Positions 29,518 to 37,583 are shown, numbered from the stretch's first letter. The stretch: DNA of 38,093 bases from Stramenopiles sp. TOSAG23-2 (GCA_900128395.1 LT649319.1:1-38093), one strand, 5' to 3'. The notes: generated from the sequence alone by a model not told the origin. Program-made: numbers and translations.

Positions 29518-29884
29518 CACAGTGAGGGAGAGAGGGGGGTATAAACAATTGAATATATATATATATAGATGATGGATTAAAATGTAAATGAATATATTGA
29601 GTCGCTTTAAATAACAAATATCTTTCTTACCAGGTTTATAATCTATACCAACAACAAAATGTAAATGTGTAATAAAAATAATGAGGAGGAATATAGCATA
29701 GAATCAAATACTAATTTGCAACATGCAATATTTTTATTAATGTTTGGCGTTCCATTGATATGTACAATATGTCAATATTTTATTTGGAGACAATATGATT
29801 TAAAAGGCGATAAATTGTTAAAGATTAAAGAATCATTAAGTAAGCAAAATAAGAAAGTTGATGTAACACTCTTTTCATCAAATA
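29518..29884. other. Intergenic region between kinase and MFSD13A genes
   Basis: Holds the 187-bp inverted fragment (29677-29863), a TA-rich run (29554-29566) and a GA-rich patch just upstream of the MFSD13A start (29521-29539). A minus-strand CCTG|GTAAGAAAG at about 29623-29636 looks like a splice donor and could mark an untranslated upstream exon, but no good acceptor is evident before the ATG. Confidence 0.4.
29677..29863 (+). pseudogene. Inverted copy of the MFSD13A 3' coding fragment
   Basis: 187-bp copy of 27785-27971 in opposite orientation, about 99% identical. It lies between the 3' end of the kinase gene (stop at 29885) and the 5' end of the MFSD13A gene (start 29517). Read on the plus strand it still encodes NNEEEYSIESNTNLQHAIFL...WRQYDLKGDKLLKIKES before running into unrelated sequence, so it is a gene fragment and not a gene. 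Kinase mRNA extended past its stop would carry the antisense of MFSD13A mRNA. A transcript spanning 29863 to 27785 could fold into a long hairpin. Confidence 0.9.
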
Positions 29885-31393
29885 TCAATACGATGATTTC
29901 AAATCGTCCTGATGAACAGCATCACGTTTTTTTTTTAAATTCAACAACTCTTTCCTAATACGAACAGATTCTTTCCAATTCTCATACATATCCCCATGGT
30001 CGTTTAAAAAAGCATTACAGGATTCATATAACATTGCTACAAGATGCAAATCTTTTTCACCTTCGATGTTTCCACATGAGATACACATTCTTCCTAATGC
30101 ATATGCTCCTAACACTTTGTACCTCAAAAAATACAAAGAAAATGGATAAATGCTTCCATCCATACCCCCATTAATCATGATGTCATACGATAATTTTACC
30201 AATCGTTCTTCGTTCACTTTACGAATTTCAGGAGGGAAAACCCATTGTAAGAAATATGAAAGATCCAAATGACCTTCCATAAATTGTGTAAGTTGAAAAT
30301 CAATAAAAACTAATTCTTTTGTACCATCTGTTTTCTTTAAAATGTTCATTGGTTGTAAGTCACCATGACATGGCCCGACTGGCCACTTGCATTCCATTTC
30401 ATCTTCATGTAAGAGAATATTTTCAAGTAAATTTGCACACATTTTATCTATTTTATTCACAAATTCGTTTGGCCAAGGTGTACTTGGCATTTCACCTTTT
30501 TTTTGCCTGTTTTTAGTCATTGGCCAAGCTAAACTTTGAAGGAAAGTGCTGAATTTTTTTCGTTCTGCAACAAATTTAGTACGGCTATAATTTGTATTTA
30601 ATAATGCTAAAAGCCCGGGGCCTAGAAATTCATTTTTCTGTGTAATTATGCTGTCGTTGTTTATAAAATACGCATGGTGTTCCGTAATAGCTTTGACAAC
30701 ATTTTCAACATCTTCCATGTTTAAACAAGGGCGTGTAACACTGGTGTCTTGAAATTTGTAACGTCCCTCAAAATATGTTCGTATATCTTTCCCATTGATA
30801 ATTGTTTCAGCTGGTTGAATATCTTCAGTCAATAAAACATAATCATGTGCATGCCAAAAAAATCCATCTAAGTTAGAAAATATTAATTTTGGCATTCGAA
30901 GTGGCGTTACACCAGTAAACGTTTGATAGAACAATATTTCTTTATATACTGCACCATTTACATTTACAATACGAAATTTTAAATCTTTCCTGCATAGTTT
31001 GCATACGATACTATCAGGTAACTTTGGGTTTAAATTTGCTTCATTATATGTTAAAAGGATTCTACCACTTTCACCCATAGCCCCGTCTGCAAAGGGAATC
31101 ACACGAAAATCAATCACTTTACGAGTTTCTGGTGACTTGCATTGTTTAATAAAATAATCTTTCAACACATAATTTAACCACTCTTTCGTGACATAATTCA
31201 AATTGTATGGTTCAATTGGTATTCCATACATCATTGAATAAAAATATTTAATAGGTCGAGAAAAGATAGACGCATTAATGGCTGAGAAAATAGATTGGAT
31301 AAGCGATATCCATGGATTGTATTCAAACAATTTAAATAACACACCAATTGCTGCTATCGATGTCGCTCCATATACCGTCAATTGAGTCAACAT
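29885..31393 (-). CDS. EcKinase/aminoglycoside-phosphotransferase-fold small-molecule kinase-like protein
   Basis: Frame of 502 residues, ATG to TGA. A hydrophobic N-terminus (YGATSIAAIGVLFKLF, then a second amphipathic stretch to about residue 55) may anchor it to membrane. The kinase-like fold follows: VCKLCRKD with the probable ATP-binding Lys, YKEILFYQTF as the alphaC-like Glu helix, the hinge region DYVLLTEDI, the Brenner-type catalytic loop CHGDLQPMNIL near residue 340, and metal-binding VFIDFQLTQ near 361. HGDxxxxN with IDFQ places it near the EcKinase/DUF1679 and choline-kinase-like groups. The members studied phosphorylate hydroxyls of small molecules such as ecdysteroids or choline. 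All key residues are present, so activity is plausible; the substrate is unknown. The start-codon region is tandemly duplicated upstream, creating an upstream ORF. Confidence 0.75.
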   Translation of the reverse strand: MLTQLTVYGATSIAAIGVLFKLFEYNPWISLIQSIFSAINASIFSRPIKYFYSMMYGIPIEPYNLNYVTKEWLNYVLKDYFIKQCKSPETRKVIDFRVIPFADGAMGESGRILLTYNEANLNPKLPDSIVCKLCRKDLKFRIVNVNGAVYKEILFYQTFTGVTPLRMPKLIFSNLDGFFWHAHDYVLLTEDIQPAETIINGKDIRTYFEGRYKFQDTSVTRPCLNMEDVENVVKAITEHHAYFINNDSIITQKNEFLGPGLLALLNTNYSRTKFVAERKKFSTFLQSLAWPMTKNRQKKGEMPSTPWPNEFVNKIDKMCANLLENILLHEDEMECKWPVGPCHGDLQPMNILKKTDGTKELVFIDFQLTQFMEGHLDLSYFLQWVFPPEIRKVNEERLVKLSYDIMINGGMDGSIYPFSLYFLRYKVLGAYALGRMCISCGNIEGEKDLHLVAMLYESCNAFLNDHGDMYENWKESVRIRKELLNLKKKRDAVHQDDLKSSY

Positions 31394-31564
31394 TTTCTTT
31401 TGTTTTCATACATCTGTTAGGATGTTTTCTTCGTAACAAACTTGATGACCTATAATGTGTATAGTTATCGATGTCGCTCCATATACCGTCAATTGAGTCA
31501 ACATTTTCTTTTGTTTTCATATATCTGTTCGCAATAAACTTGATGACCTATACTGTGTATAGTT
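31355..31564 (-). repeat. Tandem duplication (111-bp period) spanning the kinase start codon
   Basis: Copy 1 (31355-31465) contains the kinase ATG and first codons. Copy 2 (31466 to about 31564) repeats TATCGATGTCGCTCCATATA, the start-codon region and the flanking GTGTATAGT, with several substitutions and a gap of about 12 bp. The divergence shows the duplication is not brand-new and argues against a simple assembly duplicate. Confidence 0.9.
31406..31504 (-). promoter_or_regulatory. Upstream ORF (32 codons) sharing the kinase N-terminus
   Basis: The upstream repeat copy carries its own ATG at 31504. It encodes MLTQLTVYGATSI, identical to the first 13 residues of the kinase, then diverges and stops at TGA (31408-31406), 12 nt before the main ATG at 31393. 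If the mRNA starts upstream of 31504, this ORF would precede the kinase with the same local start context. An effect on translation is inference. Confidence 0.6.
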
Positions 31565-31615
31565 ATCTATTATTTATAATATATTTTGTTGCAACATTTA
31601 TTTTCTTTTTATTAT
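31561..31615 (+). repeat. Direct repeat X, copy 1
   Basis: 55-bp segment beginning AGTTATCTATTATTTATAAT that recurs identically at 32452-32506. It directly abuts the duplicated kinase leader. Confidence 0.9.
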
Positions 31616-32135
31616 TATATATATATTACCTGGTATATATTATAGAGCAAGTCTCACTTATATGTACTTTTTTAATACACCTATGTGTACTTTTTAAAAA
31701 ATTTCGTCTTTTGCCTTTATTTCTATTAGTATACGAACATGGTTACTAATTCCTTCTTTCTTTCTACCCCTAACCCTAACTTATTTTTAATACTAGAGCT
31801 TTGGCAGGCATTTCGTTAAACCCTAATGGCATGACCGGTAGTTGCATACTATATGTAACAGGAATAAGTGACACCTACTCGTTTAATAAAAAACACGATT
31901 TTACCCTATATTTATATGCTAATGTATGTGTAGCCACTTTTCACTACTACCTCATTAATCTATGTCATAACTATATATAAAAGGTATTATTTTTGTGTTA
32001 TTTTGACTATTTATATAGGCAAATGAGTGCTATTTTTTGGTAATATTTCGTAACTTTATTACCTTAAAACAAAAAGTACACAGAAGTGTGGTTTTCTCTA
32101 TATTATATTTATAGTCTATATTATTCTAATTATAG

Positions 32136-32212
32136 AAAAGAAGAAGGGAAAAGGGTGAGGGGTGAGACACATAATGATGATTCGGTATATTTTTACAAAA
32201 TATAAAAATATA
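32136..32212 (+). repeat. Direct repeat Y, copy 1
   Basis: GA-rich then AT-rich segment sharing AAGGGAAAAGGG, GAGACACATAATGAT and GATTCGGTATAT with 32561-32625, with small indels. It lies about 180 bp upstream of the orphan leader ATG at 32388. Confidence 0.75.
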
Positions 32213-32387
32213 GATAGAATATAGATATATACTGAAAAAATAATATTACATAAAAAAATAGATTTAGATATAGATGTTATACAGTTAGATACAGATAAAT
32301 ATATGATAAAAAAAGAGAACGTCAACTTTCATACTTATTTTCATATATACTATATATCATACCTATAAATATAAATCAATATCCACA

Positions 32388-32534
32388 ATGTTAAATGCAA
32401 TTGCAAGATCAACAGAGAAAATATTACGACGTAGTTATACACATTTGAATAAGTTATCTATTATTTATAATATATTTTGTTGCAACATTTATTTTCTTTT
32501 TATTATATATATAATATATAGCAACTATATATAA
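32388..32534 (+). pseudogene. Orphan mitochondrial-presequence-like ORF (truncated gene start)
   Basis: ATG frame of 48 codons. Its first 22 residues (MLNAIARSTEKILRRSYTHL...) form a basic, amphipathic sequence with an RRSY processing-like site, typical of mitochondrial leaders. It then runs into repeat X and low complexity and stops. It could be the remnant 5' end of a displaced gene. It has no clear residue match to the RidA leader at 32710. A chance ORF is possible. Confidence 0.4.
32452..32506 (+). repeat. Direct repeat X, copy 2
   Basis: Exact copy of 31561-31615, 891 bp downstream. It interrupts the leader-like ORF that starts at 32388, supplying its low-complexity 3' part. Confidence 0.9.
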
Positions 32535-32560
32535 TGCACTAATATATATAGTAGGAAATA

Positions 32561-32625
32561 GAAAAGGGAAAAGGGTTGAGACACATAATGATTCGGTATA
32601 TATTTTTATACAAAATATAAAGATA
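32561..32625 (+). repeat. Direct repeat Y, copy 2
   Basis: Diverged copy of 32136-32212, located about 85 bp upstream of the RidA ATG. Its position before two ATGs with leader-like coding suggests a duplicated 5' flank; a promoter role is inference. Confidence 0.75.
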
Positions 32626-32709
32626 CCTGTACACATATATTTTGAATGAGAGTAAATATATATATACATATATACATTCTAATCATTTCATATGGACTGA
32701 CTTTAAAAT

Positions 32710-33267
32710 ATGATTGCAAATATTTTGAAACAACAAGGTGCAAAAGCATCTGTATTATCACGACGTAAACAAATAATTAATTCATCATTATTAAAACATT
32801 TCTTTTCTACATCCAAAATTGAAGAGCGTATTTCAATGTTAGGGCATCAATTACCTTCTGCATCAACACCAGCTGGTTCGTATATTAGTTGTGTTCGAAG
32901 TGGTAATATGATATACACAGCTGGTCATTTACCATTTGATGTTAATGGAGAATTAATCACTGGTAAAGTTGGAAAAGATGTAACAGAGGAAGAAGCTGCA
33001 CATGCAGCGGAGATGGTAACTTTGGGAATATTAGCAACTTTAAAAAATGAAATTTCCAATTTGGATGATATAAAACGAATCGTCAAAGTAACAGGTTTTG
33101 TTGCTGCTGTAGATAACTTTGAAAAGCATCCGACGGTATTAAATGGTTGTTCCAATTTATTAGGTGACATTTTTGAAGAACGTGGTGTTCATTCACGATC
33201 AGCAGTAGGAGTTTATACATTACCATTAAATGCTTGTGTAGAAATTGAAGCGATCGTGGAGGTTTAG
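32710..33267 (+). CDS. RIDA: RidA (YjgF/YER057c/UK114) family protein with mitochondrial presequence
   Basis: 185 residues, ATG to TAG. The first ~38 residues are rich in Lys/Arg/Ser without acidic residues and end in HFFSTSK, as expected for a mitochondrial leader. The mature part begins IEERISMLGHQLP and has the family signatures GNMIYTAGHLP, GKVGKDVTEEEAAHAA, VKVTGFVAAVDNF, HPTVLNGCSNLL and HSRSAVGVYTLPLNACVEIEAI, including the conserved Arg that binds the substrate carboxylate. RidA proteins form trimers that hydrolyse reactive enamine/imine intermediates such as 2-aminoacrylate from PLP enzymes. This sequence looks closer to the longer YjgF-like subgroup than to canonical RidA. Its 3' end is 69 bp from the convergent spastin gene. 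Confidence 0.9.
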   Translation: MIANILKQQGAKASVLSRRKQIINSSLLKHFFSTSKIEERISMLGHQLPSASTPAGSYISCVRSGNMIYTAGHLPFDVNGELITGKVGKDVTEEEAAHAAEMVTLGILATLKNEISNLDDIKRIVKVTGFVAAVDNFEKHPTVLNGCSNLLGDIFEERGVHSRSAVGVYTLPLNACVEIEAIVEV

Positions 33268-33336
33268 TTAAAAATTATGCATAATATATTTATTAAATAT
33301 GTTCCGGTTAATTTACGCCCCCAATTATTTCAATCA

Positions 33337-34777
33337 TCAGGTTGAACTATATTTTTTACTCCATCTTTCAAATTCAACTAATGATTCTTGGCTAACACTA
33401 GGTCTGATATTTTGTAATGCGCCTTGAAAATCGATATACTGCAATGGCCTAACATCGCTTGCTAATGCAGTCATTACACGACTGCCCAATTCACGTATTG
33501 GACCAAATGCAGCTTCCCTGCATAAATTTGCTAAATCGCTACCAGAAAACCCATCCGTCAATTCAATTAAACTACGTAATTCTTGATCGTTTATATCATA
33601 TGGTTGTTTCTTTAATAAATTTTGAACCAACGTTATTCGAGCATTTGAAGTTGGTAAGCCAATATAAATTCGTTTTGTTAAACGACGTATCATTGCATCG
33701 TCTAAATCATCTGGGCGATTTGTGGCACCCATTATCAATACACGATCACCTTCATCCGTACCAGCACCATCTAAATGCACTAAAAATTCTGTTTTCAAAC
33801 GCCGTACAGCATCATGTTCATTTTCACGCCTACTTGATAATAATGAATCTATTTCATCAATAAATATCACAGATGGTTGCATTTTACGTGCAATATCAAA
33901 AAGTTTTCGTACTAATTTTTCTCCTTCTCCATGCCATTTTGATGTTAAAGAAGATGCACTAATATTGAAAAAATTTGCGTGTGATTCAGTTGCAACACAT
34001 TTTGCTAACATAGTTTTACCGGTACCAGGTGGTCCAAATAATAATACACCACGTGGTGGTGCACGTAAACCTTGAAATAAATCTGGACGCAACGCAGGCA
34101 ATATTACTGCCTCTTGCAACGTTTGTTTTGCTTTTTCTAGACCTGCAATATCATTCCATTTCACATTTAAATTTTTTTCCATTAATTCTTGCATAATATT
34201 TTGCTCGAGTTGAGAATTATATTGATCCGCTTTCATTTGCTCACTTTTTTTTCTTCCACCATTATTTTTGTTGCTGTTGTTGTTATTGCCAACGTTGTTA
34301 TTATTATTATTGTTCTTATTATTATATTGAATGATAGGCGATGATAAAATATCTTTTGGAACTTTTGTACGATGATTCCATACAGGTTTGCTATCATTGA
34401 CAACATGTGCTAATGGAACATCAATTTTCATATGAGCGTTATTCTTATTGTTGCTATCATTATTATTATTGTTGCTACTAGTACTACTACTACTGTGATT
34501 GTTACTGTTTTTACCATTATTATTATTATTATTATGCAACATATTAATATTATTATTATTATTATTTGTTGGTGTAGATATTTTTAATCTTGATATCGAT
34601 GGAGATTGTACTTTTTGATATATCTTATCTGCACTATAATTATTTCTTACATTCATGTATGGTTGTTGCTGCTTATTATTTGTTGGTGTAGATATTTTTA
34701 ATCTTGATATCGATGGAGATTGTACTTTTTGATATATCTTATCTGCACTATAATTATTTCTTACATTCATGTATGGT

Positions 34778-34809
<32 letters not shown>

Positions 34810-35238
34810 TAGCTGTTGTTGGATTTGGTATTGTTTATAATTATTTCGTTGTAAATTATTTCGAGCTGGACTACGCATATTATTTTTGTTCGAAGCAGTA
34901 TAATTATTAAAACGTAAAGTAGATGGGCTTGACCTTGTTGGTGGATTGTATTTTACTTTAAAATTCTTTGGAGATCTTCTCGAAGGGCTTATAGCTGCTT
35001 CAGACACAACACGGTCCAAATTTCGAAGTCGAATTCTGTATTGATCAATACGTTCTCCCATATCCGCCCGTTGCTGTGCAGGTATATCAACATTTCTAGT
35101 GAACGGCAATAATAAATGTACTGCTTTTCCATATAAACGCTTTGCCTCACCATATCTTTCTTCATGATCAGCTTGTACTGCCTCAGCAGCTATTTGTATA
35201 CCGACATTGATATCATCGACTGTGCGATTGTTACTCAT
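33337..35238 (-). CDS. SPAST: Spastin-like microtubule-severing AAA ATPase (MIT + AAA)
   Basis: 633 residues, ATG to TGA. An N-terminal MIT-type three-helix domain (about 8-80; AAEAVQADHEERYGEAKRLY) binds ESCRT-III/CHMP proteins in relatives. The linker (about 85-340) is disordered: a polyQ run, a 38-residue duplicated segment and many Asn runs. The AAA domain follows: WNDIAGLEKAKQTL, RAPPRGVLLFGPPGTGKT (Walker A near 400), FFNISASSLTSKW, VIFIDEIDSLL (Walker B near 457), RRLKTEFL, MGATNRP and SGSDL, ending EFERWSKKYSS like the spastin C-terminal helix. RAPxRGxLLFGPPG and FNISAxSLTSK favour spastin over katanin or fidgetin. Pore loop 1 reads KWHGEGE, where animal spastins have KYVGEGE. Expected role: hexameric severing of microtubules through tubulin tails. 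It is divergent from the peroxidase. Confidence 0.9.
34567..34794 (-). repeat. In-frame 114-bp tandem duplication in the spastin linker
   Basis: Copies 34567-34680 and 34681-34794 are identical over about the first 106 bp and differ only where an ATT tract meets the CTG tract. Each encodes 38 residues (QQQPYMNVRNNYSADKIYQK...KISTPTNN), so the frame is kept and the linker is lengthened. Confidence 0.95.
34781..34810 (-). repeat. CAG/CTG trinucleotide repeat encoding polyglutamine
   Basis: About nine uninterrupted CTG units on the plus strand (CAG on the coding strand), flanked by further CAA/CAG codons, encode about 12 Gln in the spastin linker. They adjoin the 114-bp duplication, and slippage here is a plausible initiator. 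Confidence 0.9.
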
Positions 35239-35933
35239 ATTTTAGATCAGCCAAATGTTAATGCCTTTTACATATATATATATATATATACAACGATTTA
35301 TATATATATGGGAGGGATATACACTCATTGAACGATGCCTTTACACATTTTATCTTAATCATTCAAAAATTCAATTTTTAATTTTTAATTTAATTTAATT
35401 ATATTAAATATAAATTGAATTTTTTTTTGGAGCACATTGAACGATGCCTTTACACATTTTATCTTAATCATTCAAAAATTCAATTTTTAATTTTTAATTT
35501 AATTTAATTATATTAAATATAAATTGAATTTTTTTTTGGAGCATTTAAGGTTTAGGTTGCCCTTTCCATTTTTCAGAGAAAACTTAAACTTCTCTCTCTG
35601 ATTTTTTCAAAGAGTCACATTTTTACCAAAAATTTCATTAATCGTTTGCCCTGCTATGCACTTGCTAGAATAAAAAATATTGAATTTGGTAAATACTTCG
35701 CTGTAAAAAAATGATCATGCACAACATTATAATTATATACTGTGCACACTGTGCATATATATTTTTTATAGCTATATACAAAATAATACAATATGAACCA
35801 AAAGAAAAGAAAAGAAAACAGGATAGATAGATATTACAAACAGACTTCCCTAAAAGAATCAGACAGATCAATACATTATTGTAAGAAAAAAAAAAACAAG
35901 TTTACATCATACGAAGATAATATCGATATTTAT
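35239..35933. other. Divergent intergenic region between spastin and peroxidase
   Basis: AT-rich spacer with a TA run (35273-35290) just upstream of the spastin start, the 109-bp tandem duplication (35326-35543), a pyrimidine-rich patch (about 35590-35600) and A-runs before the peroxidase start. An in-frame upstream ATG at 35793 would add 47 Lys/Arg-rich residues before the signal peptide and is less likely to be the start. No RNA gene is seen. Confidence 0.5.
35326..35543. repeat. Perfect 109-bp tandem duplication carrying an inverted repeat
   Basis: Copies 35326-35434 and 35435-35543 match exactly (CATTGAACGATGCC ... TTTTTTTTTGGAGCA). Within each copy, AAAAATTCAATTT (35365-35377) and AAATTGAATTTTT (35412-35424) are exact 13-bp inverted arms around an AT-rich loop, so each unit can form a hairpin. 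Confidence 0.95.
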
Positions 35934-37583
35934 ATGAATAAAATATTATCATATTATTATTTACATGCAGTAGTAATAATTTACATCACTTCAAAAACTC
36001 ATGCAGTTACATTGCCAGAAACAAAAAAGAAAATCCCAACATCAAATGAAGTAAATCAAATTTCTTTTGATATCAACAACGAAGTTATACCTGCATGAAC
36101 TCATGCAGTTACATTGCCAGAAACAAAAAAGAAAATCCCAACATCAAATGAAGTAAATCAAATTTCTTTTGATATCAACAACGAAGTTATACCTGCATGT
36201 GGGAATGCTCGTCGTGCTGGAGTAATTGGTGGGATTGTACGACTAGCTTTTCATGATGCTGGAACATTTGATGTTTCAAATCCAACATCTACGCAAGTTG
36301 ATGGTTGCATTGATATTGAAAATCCAGATAATGGTGGTTTATTACGAGTTATTAACTTGTTGCAACCCATATACGAACGTCATAATAGCTCTATCGGCCG
36401 AGCTGATTTTTGGCAATTAGCTGCAAATGTTGCCATTGCATCATCCTTGCCAACTGGTGCAATACTGCAATTGCCAACAAGATTTGGGCGTAAAGATTCC
36501 AAATTTGCCACCAAATTATGCAATAACAATTTTGGATTGCCGGATGCTGAAAAATCTCATTTTCATACTACCGCCGTCTTTCAAAATCGTATGGGATTTT
36601 CACAACGTGAAATTACTGCTTTGATGGGTGCACATACATTAGGACGTGCAGATACAGCAGAAAGTGGTTATGATGGTGCATGGGTCAATCGTAATTTCGA
36701 TTTTGATAATTCATATTATCGTGATATTATTGGAAGGCCATGGGTAAGAGAAACATCGGGAAATGGCTTAAAACATATGTGGAGAGATCCAGGAACAGGT
36801 TTATTAATGTTAAATACCGATATGGCATTAGCATTTGAGATTGGTAACGATGAAAATGTAAATACAAATCGCTGTCGCACTGGAGGTGGTGGTGGTGGCG
36901 GCGGCGGTGGTGGTAATCGATGTGGAACAAATGTTGAAACACGTCAATATGTACAATTATTTGCAAGAAATCAACCAGAATGGTTCGCAGCTTTCGTACC
37001 GGCATGGATTAAAATGCAAGAGTTAGGATATGATAATTTGGAACAAGAAATAATTGTTGATGGTCGGAATTTACAGAATACAATACAACGAGGTGGTGAT
37101 AATTGCCAAGTGTTAAGGAACAACAATGTTTTATCCCCATTATTGTTTAATATCTTGATTGCATTTGCCATTTTAATAACATTTACAGCATGGGTAACAT
37201 TAATGATCTTTGTATTTCGTTGGTTTGTTTGCAAACGTTCTGTTGAAAAAAAAAGTAATACTAAAAATGGTTCGAAATCATGTTGTTGCTGTTGTCGGAA
37301 TAATCCATTAAAAAAAAATGGAAGAAATACTGCCGCTATTAAACCTAAAACAAAAGGTTTACAAAAACAGATTTCATCATCTGATAAATTTGCTCCATCC
37401 TACCAAATTTATGTCGTTGATGAAGATGGAAAAGAACATTTAGCAACAATGCCATATGGTTCAGAGACATTTAGTAATATTTTTGGTTCTGAAACCAAGA
37501 ACACGACAACGGAACCATCACCAAGACGTAATCATAACACTGGACCAGATCGAGATAGTTTTGAGATGAATGCTGCTGTGTAA
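35934..37583 (+). CDS. Membrane-anchored extracytoplasmic heme peroxidase (leader interrupted by duplication)
   Basis: An ATG at 35934 starts a signal peptide (MNKILSYYYLHAVVIIYITS, then KTHA). The same frame continues to 37583, but a 102-bp tandem duplication puts a TGA at its junction (36096-36098). After it the frame is open from the second copy (TTG at 36114) to TAA. The catalytic domain is a plant/fungal-superfamily peroxidase: distal RLAFHDAGTF (Arg 36240, His 36252), ADFWQLAANVAI, proximal ALMGAHTLGRA (His 36633) and LNTDMAL with the Asp that bonds the proximal His. A Gly11 run and a Cys-containing linker precede one membrane helix (about nt 37130-37220), then a Cys5 cluster and a 115-residue hydrophilic tail. 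Expected role: H2O2-dependent oxidation outside the membrane. With one repeat unit the gene would be intact, so this is an allele-specific lesion, a young pseudogene or an assembly error. Confidence 0.8.
35996..36199 (+). repeat. Exact 102-bp tandem duplication in the peroxidase leader
   Basis: Copies 35996-36097 and 36098-36199 are identical (AACTCATGCAGTTACATTGC ... CCTGCATG). The length is 34 codons, so frame is kept, but the junction changes a TGT Cys codon into TGA. No AGGT occurs in the unit, so the extra copy cannot be removed exactly by GT-AG splicing. Confidence 0.97.

Larger units (their letters stand above)
31565..32709. other. Intergenic region with two repeated segments upstream of the RidA gene
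   Basis: AT-rich spacer between the divergent kinase and RidA genes. Segment X is a 55-bp exact direct repeat (31561-31615 and 32452-32506). Segment Y is an imperfect direct repeat of about 75-80 bp with the core GGGAAAAGGG...GAGACACATAATGATTCGG (about 32136-32212 and 32561-32625). A telomere-like CCCTAACCCTAAC is at 31768-31780. An orphan leader-like ORF lies at 32388. No RNA gene is recognised. Confidence 0.6.

Noticed and set aside
31768-31780. Telomere-like CCCTAACCCTAAC
   Set aside because: Only about two units, internal, with genes on both sides; too short to call an interstitial telomere.
36096-36098. Reassigned TGA codon (non-standard genetic code)
   Set aside because: The ankyrin, kinase and spastin genes end at TGA in sensible places, so TGA acts as a stop here.
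36051-36108. Possible 58-bp intron (GTAAAT...ATGCAG) removing the peroxidase duplication stop
   Set aside because: Splicing would shift the frame, and an exact unit removal is impossible because AGGT is absent from the repeat.
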